Positions 23,379 to 28,706 of a DNA stretch of 28,706 nt are shown in pieces; the stretch's first letter is position 1, and every line of letters starts with the position of its first letter. The translations under genes and the position numbers were made by a program. Under the pieces are notes generated by a model. It saw only the letters and a list, made by a program, of their open reading frames with translations. It was not told the origin of the DNA and did no database searches. The stretch comes from Deltaproteobacteria bacterium (lineage in GTDB: Bacteria; Desulfobacterota_B; Binatia; UBA9968). The stretch lies in contig VBKY01000141.1 in the NCBI GenBank assembly GCA_005879255.1, positions 1 through 28,706 of the forward strand. Direction: 5' to 3'.

Positions 23379-24758
23379 GTGCCAACAGACTCTGCCATCG
23401 CCTTGGAGGAGCCAAGCCCACTTGACCGTTTGTTGCGGCTGTTTGCGGATGTGCGTCCGCGGGAGGGATTGACCGCGATCCTGCTCACCGTCAATTTATT
23501 CTTTCTGTTGACCGCCTACCTGATTATCAAGACCGTACGCGAGGCGCTGATTCTTTCGGAAGGCGGCGCTGAGATCAAAAGCTATGCGGCGGCCGGGCAG
23601 GCCCTCCTGTTGCTTCTGATCGTGCCGACTTACGGATACCTGGCAAGCAAAGTCAATCGCATCAAATTAATCAACGGAACAATTCTATTCTTTATCTCAA
23701 ACCTCATCGTTTTCTACCTCTTATCTCAACTGCGGGCACCATTGGGTGTGGTTTTTTTCCTTTGGGTCGGTATCTTCAATCTTTTTGTCATCGCCCAAGT
23801 CTGGTCGTTTGCCAACGACATTTACACCGAGGATCAGGGTAAACGTCTCTTTGCCATCGTCGCTTTCGGCGGATCGCTCGGCGCCATCGTGGGTCCAAAA
23901 GTGGCGAGCGCGCTGTTTGAACCGTTCGGTCCGTACCTACTGATGTTGGTGACAGCAACTCTTCTAGGCGTTTGCATGTTATTTCCCAATATTGTCCATC
24001 GAATGGAAAGTGCGGCCGGCCGATCTGTGGGGAAAGCCAGCGACCCCGCAAAGCCGCTGGCCAAAGGGGGAGCTTTTAAGCTCGTGATCGGCAAGCGCTA
24101 TCTTTTGCTGATCGCTTTCCTGATGATCATTTTAAACGTCGTCAATTCGACCGGGGAATTCATCCTGGGAAAGACGGTCACCCAGGAAGCCCAGCGCCTC
24201 GCCAATATCGCGCCTGCGGAAACGAGTACCGAGTTGGCCTCCACGCCAGAGCAGAAAAGCAAAAGAATCCGAGATCATATTGCGCGCTTTTACGCTGATT
24301 TTTTTTTCACGGTCAACTTGGTTGGTGCGTTAGCGCAATTGTTTTTTGTCTCCCGAATCATGAAGTTCTTTGGCGTGCCGGCGTCGCTGTTCTTCTTGCC
24401 CATCATCGCTTTGACCGGCTATTCAACTGTAGCATTAATCCCCGCCCTGGCATTCATCCGATTGGCCAAGATCCTCGAGAACAGCACCGACTACTCGCTG
24501 CAGCACACGGCGCGTCAGGCGCTATTCTTGCCGACCACCCGAGAGGAGAAATACAAGGCGAAAGCGGCCATCGATACATTCTTTGTTCGCACCGGCGATG
24601 TGCTATCGACGGCTTTGGTTTTCCTCAGCGTCCAGCTTTCCCTTTCGGTGCGGGCGCTGAGCATCATGAACGTGTTCCTCATCACCGTATGGTTATTACT
24701 CGTCGTTGGAATCGGCCGCAGTTACCGCGGCCTCACCGCGCAGAAAAGCCTCTCATAG
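23379..24758 (+). CDS. ATP/ADP-translocase-type nucleotide transporter (NTT/TlcC-like)
   Basis: The 459-residue protein has many hydrophobic segments, consistent with about 10-12 membrane helices. It fits the NTP/NDP exchange (ATP:ADP antiporter) family. Matching features are the N-terminal R-E-G-L-T-A-I-L-L-T-V-N-L-F-F-L-L, I-I-K-T-V-R-E-A-L-I-L, F-G-G-S-L-G-A-I-V-G-P near residue 165, and the late E-N-S-T-D-Y-S-L-Q-H-T-A-R-Q-A-L-F-L-P with E-E-K-Y-K-A-K-A-A-I-D. Obligate intracellular bacteria use such carriers to import host ATP, but free-living bacteria also carry relatives of unknown role. The start is a GTG at 23379, because a stop lies in frame 18 bases upstream. The neighbouring zeta-like and CYTH-like proteins suggest nucleotide handling at the envelope. 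Confidence 0.8.
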   Translation: MPTDSAIALEEPSPLDRLLRLFADVRPREGLTAILLTVNLFFLLTAYLIIKTVREALILSEGGAEIKSYAAAGQALLLLLIVPTYGYLASKVNRIKLINGTILFFISNLIVFYLLSQLRAPLGVVFFLWVGIFNLFVIAQVWSFANDIYTEDQGKRLFAIVAFGGSLGAIVGPKVASALFEPFGPYLLMLVTATLLGVCMLFPNIVHRMESAAGRSVGKASDPAKPLAKGGAFKLVIGKRYLLLIAFLMIILNVVNSTGEFILGKTVTQEAQRLANIAPAETSTELASTPEQKSKRIRDHIARFYADFFFTVNLVGALAQLFFVSRIMKFFGVPASLFFLPIIALTGYSTVALIPALAFIRLAKILENSTDYSLQHTARQALFLPTTREEKYKAKAAIDTFFVRTGDVLSTALVFLSVQLSLSVRALSIMNVFLITVWLLLVVGIGRSYRGLTAQKSLS

Positions 24759-24882
24759 AGCGATATCGGATAGAAAAATCTCCCCGCGGTGGCGCGAGCG
24801 TGATGGGCGGGCTTTTGTATTGTGCCGATCCCAAGTCTCTGTTAAGTCGGTAAGCTATCCAACGAATCGAAGGAGGATTGCT

Positions 24883-25395
24883 ATGGCGTTAAACTCGAAA
24901 GCATTTGAATTGCAAGAACAAGAAAAAGTCGAATATGACTGGGGCACGCTCTGGCCGAAATACCATAAAGAAAAGATGAACTGGGCCACAGGCTTCAAAA
25001 CCAAAGGTGACGTCGATATTCTTTTCCTTTCCGGATCGACGGGAAGAGATCCATTCGAAGATGGCCCTTGCAGAACTCCCGACCAGGAGCGGGCGGGAAA
25101 AGGCAAAGTAGTGGGCGGCATAAAGGAACAGACCCGTCAAACACTGGAAGATATCAAGGCCAGTCTCGAACAGATGGGCGCGACGTTGAAAAACATCGTG
25201 ATGTTCCGTTACTTTCTCAAGCGAAGAGAGGACGTCTTCGACATGCGCGACGAAATGTACAAGTTTTTCGAGGAGAACGAACCGGATTTGCGGGCGCATC
25301 CGCGACCGGCCACGTTGATCAGAGGAGTGGGCATAGACTTGCCGGACATGCTCATCGAAATCGAAGCCTGGGCCGTGGTGCCGAGGAAAAAGTAA
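24883..25395 (+). CDS. RidA-family (YjgF/YER057c/UK114) protein
   Basis: The 170-residue product starts at an ATG with AGGAGG six bases upstream. The domain shows L-F-L-S-G-S-T-G, then G-I-K-E-Q-T-R-Q-T-L-E-D-I-K-A-S-L, and the signature H-P-R-P-A-T-L-I-R-G-V-G and I-E-I-E-A-W-A-V near the end. RidA proteins hydrolyse reactive enamine/imine intermediates, while other subfamilies act on specific catabolic products. This one has an extra N-terminal segment of about 35 residues and a non-standard spacer, so it may belong to a catabolic subgroup. It precedes the racemase-fold gene by 27 bases and is likely co-transcribed with it. Confidence 0.85.
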   Translation: MALNSKAFELQEQEKVEYDWGTLWPKYHKEKMNWATGFKTKGDVDILFLSGSTGRDPFEDGPCRTPDQERAGKGKVVGGIKEQTRQTLEDIKASLEQMGATLKNIVMFRYFLKRREDVFDMRDEMYKFFEENEPDLRAHPRPATLIRGVGIDLPDMLIEIEAWAVVPRKK

Positions 25396-25422
25396 ATCTC
25401 TCCGGTTGAAGGAGGTTTCCGA

Positions 25423-26211
25423 ATGGTTGCATGGCGTGCGCGTATCGGTTTGATCAAGCCAACCCATCGCGGCAAATCCTTTGCCTATTGGTACAAGCAC
25501 GCGCCGGAAGGTGTCGAAATCGTGCCGACGTTTATCGGGTTTCGGAGCGAGAGGCGGGAAAGTTTTCTCGAAGGTTTCAAGAAGGCGGAAGCGCTGGCAG
25601 TGCAGTTGAAGGAAGTCGGTTGTGACATCATATCGGTCAGCGGCACGCCGCCATTCTTGCTCAAGGGGCTGGATTTTGAACGGCAGTGGGCAGCGGATCT
25701 GTCGGAAAAAATCGGTCTGCCGGTGGTGACGCCGATGGAACCGCATGCGATCGCTTTGGAGGCACTCGGGGTGCGGAAAGTGGCGGTGGCGACTTATTAC
25801 GGCAATGAACTCAATCGGGCGATCGTCGACTATTTCTCGCGTTTCGGTTTTCAATCAGAGCTGATGCCGGGTTTGAGCATGACCGGCGAGAGCTCGGGGC
25901 TTTATACAACTTCGCTTCTGGCTTTGGATGAAGTGTCTTATAGAGACGTCTACCGCCATTGCAAGCAGGCGTTGGCGAAAATGCCGCCGGTCGACGCGGT
26001 GTACATCAACGGCGGCGGTTGGGACGCCGCACCAGCCATCGAATACCTTGAACGCGATCTGAAGATCAAAGTCGTCTGGGCATTGGCTGCTGAAATGTGG
26101 CTCACCTATCATATTCTGAAAATCGAAAATCCGGTGCCGGGCGGAGGAGTGTTGCTGAGCGGCAACTACGTGCCCGCCGCAGGCCGTTATCCTTCGATAC
26201 CCTCGGCATGA
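25423..26211 (+). CDS. Asp/Glu racemase-fold protein (arylmalonate decarboxylase/maleate isomerase-like), catalytic Cys missing
   Basis: The 262-residue product starts at an ATG seven bases after GGAGG. The fold signature is clear: I-G-L-I-K-P, S-V-S-G-T-P-P-F (71-78), P-V-V-T-P-M-E-P-H, K-V-A-V-A-T-Y-Y-G, and Y-I-N-G-G-G-W-D. The maleate isomerase and arylmalonate decarboxylase family normally uses one or two cysteines in these loops. Here residue 74 is Gly, as in arylmalonate decarboxylase, but the second site (197-199) is Gly-Gly-Gly with no Cys. The enzyme therefore uses another residue, is a decarboxylase-like variant, or has lost activity. It lies 27 bases after RidA in an apparent two-gene operon. 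The substrate is unknown. Confidence 0.78.
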   Translation: MVAWRARIGLIKPTHRGKSFAYWYKHAPEGVEIVPTFIGFRSERRESFLEGFKKAEALAVQLKEVGCDIISVSGTPPFLLKGLDFERQWAADLSEKIGLPVVTPMEPHAIALEALGVRKVAVATYYGNELNRAIVDYFSRFGFQSELMPGLSMTGESSGLYTTSLLALDEVSYRDVYRHCKQALAKMPPVDAVYINGGGWDAAPAIEYLERDLKIKVVWALAAEMWLTYHILKIENPVPGGGVLLSGNYVPAAGRYPSIPSA

Positions 26212-26282
26212 ACGGGTGAAGACCAATTGCCGCATTGCAATGAGTGATCAAAAAGAAGTAGTCACGCAGCGATGAATGATAT

Positions 26283-26384
26283 TCGAAGCACGAACAGGAG
26301 GAGATCATCGCGAGCCGCTCCGATACTATGGGCATGACGACTATAAAGTTCGATGCCCCTGACAAAAGTGAACGTGAAACGTGA
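26283..26384 (+). pseudogene. Remnant of a 4HBT thioesterase 3' end
   Basis: Bases 26301-26384 align without gaps to 20067-20150, the last 84 bases of the thioesterase gene, with 62 of 84 identical by my count and both ending in a stop. The conserved part reads E-I-I-A-S and M-G-M-T-T. A stop lies in frame just upstream, so nothing but the tail remains. It is a duplicated and decayed fragment. Confidence 0.6.
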
Positions 26385-26404
26385 GAAACGATGCTACGCG
26401 GAAT

Positions 26405-27361
26405 TTATCTCTCGCTAATACCCAACTCTTTTTGTGCCTCTCTCAGAATCAAGAGATCCGCCACTTCGCTCACTGAAACTTCCCGGTTGACCTTGCCGAT
26501 TCGTTTGGCCTCCTCGATGGCCAGGCGGAGACCTTTTTCGGGGAAGCTGCCGTCGTCGTTGAACGCCTTCGAGACGCTTTCGTAAGTCGCTGCGGCCAGC
26601 TCTTTATCAATTTTCAGAAATTCCATCATCACCTGAATGGTGCCGTCGCGACTTTGCTGAATATAGCGATTCGCCTTGATACCGGCTTTGATCACACGCT
26701 TTAGCTCATCGCGCGATTCTTTGATTTTCTTTACGCTCGCAACCAGACCGCTGGCGGGAAAACTGAAAAGTTCGTTGGCGCGCACCAGGACCACGAAACC
26801 TAATTTCTTGCCGAGAAAATCCAACGGCGCGGAGCCCAAAGTGGCGGCAGTCAAACCTTGCTTCATGGCGGCAAAGCGCGAGTCGACGGTACCGGTGGCG
26901 AGAAATTTTATATCCTTGTCCGGGTCGAGACCGAAGTGTTTGGCGATCAATCTTGAGATGGATTCCAGGGTGCCGCCGAAGGTGTTGAGTCCGATGGCCT
27001 TGCCTTTGAGATCCTGGACCGATTTGATGTCGGGCCGAGCGATGATGGCGATGGGCGTAGCCGGCATGAAGCAGGCGACGAGCCTGACGGGAAGCCCGCG
27101 GATCGCCGCGCCGATGCCGTTTCCAATCACCGCATCGTAATCGATCTCGCCGCTGACCAAAGCCGCCGACGAAATAGCCGGTCTTATGCGAATGAACTCT
27201 GCTTGCAGTCCTTCCTCTTTGAAGAAGCCCCGCTTTTCTCCCAAAGGCAGAGGCACGAATTGCGCCGCGAGATCCGGAAAGCCGATCCTGAGTTTATCGG
27301 CTGCTTGAGCCGGGGCACAGCAAAGAAGGATGGTGAGGCCGATCATCCAAGCCGTCTTCAT
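26405..27361 (-). CDS. NMT1/THI5-like ABC-transporter substrate-binding protein
   Basis: The 318-residue protein begins with a signal peptide ending A-P-A-Q-A (cleavage near residue 20). The mature part starts K-L-R-I-G-F, then P-L-G-E-K-R-G-F-F-K-E-E-G-L-Q-A-E-F, and later D-L-K-G-K-A-I-G-L-N-T-F-G-G. This is the pattern of NMT1/SsuA-type periplasmic binding proteins that feed thiamine-precursor, sulfonate or aromatic ABC transporters. The ligand is unknown. GGGAGG lies seven bases before the ATG. It begins 18 bases after the metallo-hydrolase gene on the same strand. No permease or ATPase is present in the window. Confidence 0.85.
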   Translation of the reverse strand: MKTAWMIGLTILLCCAPAQAADKLRIGFPDLAAQFVPLPLGEKRGFFKEEGLQAEFIRIRPAISSAALVSGEIDYDAVIGNGIGAAIRGLPVRLVACFMPATPIAIIARPDIKSVQDLKGKAIGLNTFGGTLESISRLIAKHFGLDPDKDIKFLATGTVDSRFAAMKQGLTAATLGSAPLDFLGKKLGFVVLVRANELFSFPASGLVASVKKIKESRDELKRVIKAGIKANRYIQQSRDGTIQVMMEFLKIDKELAAATYESVSKAFNDDGSFPEKGLRLAIEEAKRIGKVNREVSVSEVADLLILREAQKELGISER

Positions 27362-27379
27362 AAGAGTCCTCCCGTCGCC

Positions 27380-28706
27380 TCAGATTTCTTTGACGCGGTA
27401 GTATATTTTTCTTGCCAGAGTGTACGCCCGTGAGTCGAGAGGCATTAAACGCCGGATGATACCAACGGAACGGTTCTCAAATTGTTTGTAAAAGTAATCG
27501 ATCGGTGAGCGCTTTCGATATTCGGCAAAATACGCATCAAGCTCTTGATAATTTTTCGCCCTGCCGTTGTCTCCGTACTTCGCCACGAAGGGTGTAAAAT
27601 CCGGATAGAGCGGGCGTTTGCCATGAGCTCCATGTAACGTCGTTTTCATGAAATTACCAATCAACATGTCGTCGAATATTTCCTGTTCAATCGCCAGCAT
27701 GAGCGAATGGCGCGGCGCTTCAAAGGTAATACCTCGATCTCGCACCCGGGCATTCATGTCGATTGTGTGAGTCTTGCCGCCGACTGTTATACGAACAAAA
27801 CGAAATTGATTCTTGACATGGTCGAAGCTTTGAAAATAGGCCGTTATTTTTGCTTTATCATCCGTGCTCAGCGGCTCGGACCAGTCATCGCCGAATTGCG
27901 CGGGCGCAAACACCTGTTGCGACGTTTTGGGCGGGTCGATCGGCTCAAGGGATTCCTTCGAACAGTCATATCTTATAAACGCGGGGAGCAACTCACAATG
28001 CGTCGAATCAAATCCATTACGATAGTCTTCAAGTGTCGTGGTGTATTCATTGGCCCAAATACTGTCGGCGCGTTGGTACCGATGCATCGAGCTAAAAGGC
28101 ACGAAATATTTCGCTCCATACTGTGCGGTTAAGTGTGAGATCTGTCTACCCACCGGCTCTTTCTTAGCTGCCCGTGGCGCTACGAACCGGCCGTCCTCTT
28201 CGAAGAAGTGAATCATCTCTGCATCGCCGTAGCCGGTCAGCTTGAGCAAAAATGACACATCGTAACCGCGGACAATCTTGCGAACAAAGCGCATCCAGCC
28301 GCAGTCGCTGGCGTCATTCAAGTTGACGATCAGGGTGCCGTTCAAATCGACGAGAAGAATACCGTCTTGGTTGTAATCAGCGACACACAAAATGCGGATT
28401 CGGTCGGAAAGGCTGATCCATTCGCGGCTTTTTAAAATAGCAACGTCAAAGCCTTGGTTCTTGAGACTATCGAAGATGCGGTTTCCGACATGATCGGGAA
28501 GCAAGAATTTCTTTCCCTTAAGTAACGCAATGGAATCGTCGCTCAAGTGGTCGGGGTGGCCATGGGAAATCCAGACAAATTTGGCAGCGCTTGATGCTTT
28601 CCAGCTGCTCGGCCGGTATCTCGTGAGAGCGTGTCCAGCTGCCAAAGTAGGCAGGCCCTGTGATCCACGGATCGGTAACCAGCATCGGCACTTTGTCGTG
28701 GCAGAT
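27380..28706 (-). CDS. Metallo-beta-lactamase-fold hydrolase, cut by window end and frameshifted
   Basis: The C-terminal frame, up to about 28585, has the metal motif H-G-H-P-D-H and later G-Y-G-D-A-E-M-I-H-F-F-E-E-D-G-R. From about 28590 to the window end a different frame gives D-P-W-I-T-G-P-A-Y-F-G-S-W. This is the segment expected just before the motif in this type of protein, so a 1-base frameshift lies near 28585-28592. The true start is outside the window. The layout suggests a UlaG-like or CMP-sialic-acid-hydroxylase-like metallo-hydrolase, but the substrate is unknown. It lies upstream of the solute-binding protein gene with an 18-base gap, so the two probably form an operon. Confidence 0.7.
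   Translation of the reverse strand, partial: SATTKCRCWLPIRGSQGLPTLAAGHALTRYRPSSWKASSAAKFVWISHGHPDHLSDDSIALLKGKKFLLPDHVGNRIFDSLKNQGFDVAILKSREWISLSDRIRILCVADYNQDGILLVDLNGTLIVNLNDASDCGWMRFVRKIVRGYDVSFLLKLTGYGDAEMIHFFEEDGRFVAPRAAKKEPVGRQISHLTAQYGAKYFVPFSSMHRYQRADSIWANEYTTTLEDYRNGFDSTHCELLPAFIRYDCSKESLEPIDPPKTSQQVFAPAQFGDDWSEPLSTDDKAKITAYFQSFDHVKNQFRFVRITVGGKTHTIDMNARVRDRGITFEAPRHSLMLAIEQEIFDDMLIGNFMKTTLHGAHGKRPLYPDFTPFVAKYGDNGRAKNYQELDAYFAEYRKRSPIDYFYKQFENRSVGIIRRLMPLDSRAYTLARKIYYRVKEI

Overview
This window looks like a chromosome segment of a Gram-negative bacterium with moderately high GC. Several products carry lipobox or Sec signal peptides, and five are exported beta-propeller proteins, four of them with c-type haem motifs. 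The combination of a luciferase-like flavin oxidoreductase, an NMT1-type solute-binding protein, RidA, an Asp/Glu-racemase-fold protein and exported haem-c propellers recalls uncultured soil or sediment lineages near the old Deltaproteobacteria (Binatota, Tectomicrobia, Rokubacteria). That placement is inference from gene content only. I see no rRNA, tRNA, CRISPR array, insertion sequence or phage module.

Layout. 1-1080: the tail of a cupin protein, a decayed reductive-dehalogenase-like gene and small hypothetical ORFs. 1117-2987: a translationally coupled pair, a luciferase-like flavin oxidoreductase and a haem-oxygenase-fold (TenA/PqqC/CADD-like) protein. 3001-3804 (minus): two small DUF4398-like lipoproteins. 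4079-5293: a DegT-family aminotransferase. 5526-6146: an unrecognised protein. 6147-6536: a gap containing a 9-base-period degenerate repeat. 6537-11736: an apparent operon made of a propeller plus di-haem cytochrome fusion (broken near its end by two 1-base frameshifts), a lipoprotein with an alpha/beta-hydrolase-like motif, and a carboxyltransferase lacking its biotin carrier domain.

11969-12529 (minus) holds two small genes, one a zinc ribbon. 12787-19381 is a block of three exported mono-haem proteins with an Ig-like domain and a propeller. One is on minus and ends in a clear terminator. Two are tandem paralogues on plus and share an 88-base identical tract. 19677-20150 is an acyl-CoA thioesterase behind a good sigma70-like promoter. 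A decayed copy of its 3' end lies at 26283-26384.

20348-24758 is the most unusual part. It encodes a zeta-toxin-like P-loop kinase with an N-terminal signal or anchor segment, a small basic ORF overlapping it, an exported CYTH/VTC-like plus NHL-propeller fusion, and an ATP/ADP-translocase-type nucleotide transporter. All run in the same direction, and the recognised domains all concern nucleotides or polyphosphate groups at the cell envelope. I propose this as a candidate undescribed system.

24883-26211 holds RidA and an Asp/Glu-racemase/AMDase-like protein, both with strong ribosome binding sites. 26405-28706 (minus) holds a metallo-beta-lactamase-fold hydrolase, frameshifted and cut by the window end, followed by an NMT1-like solute-binding protein.
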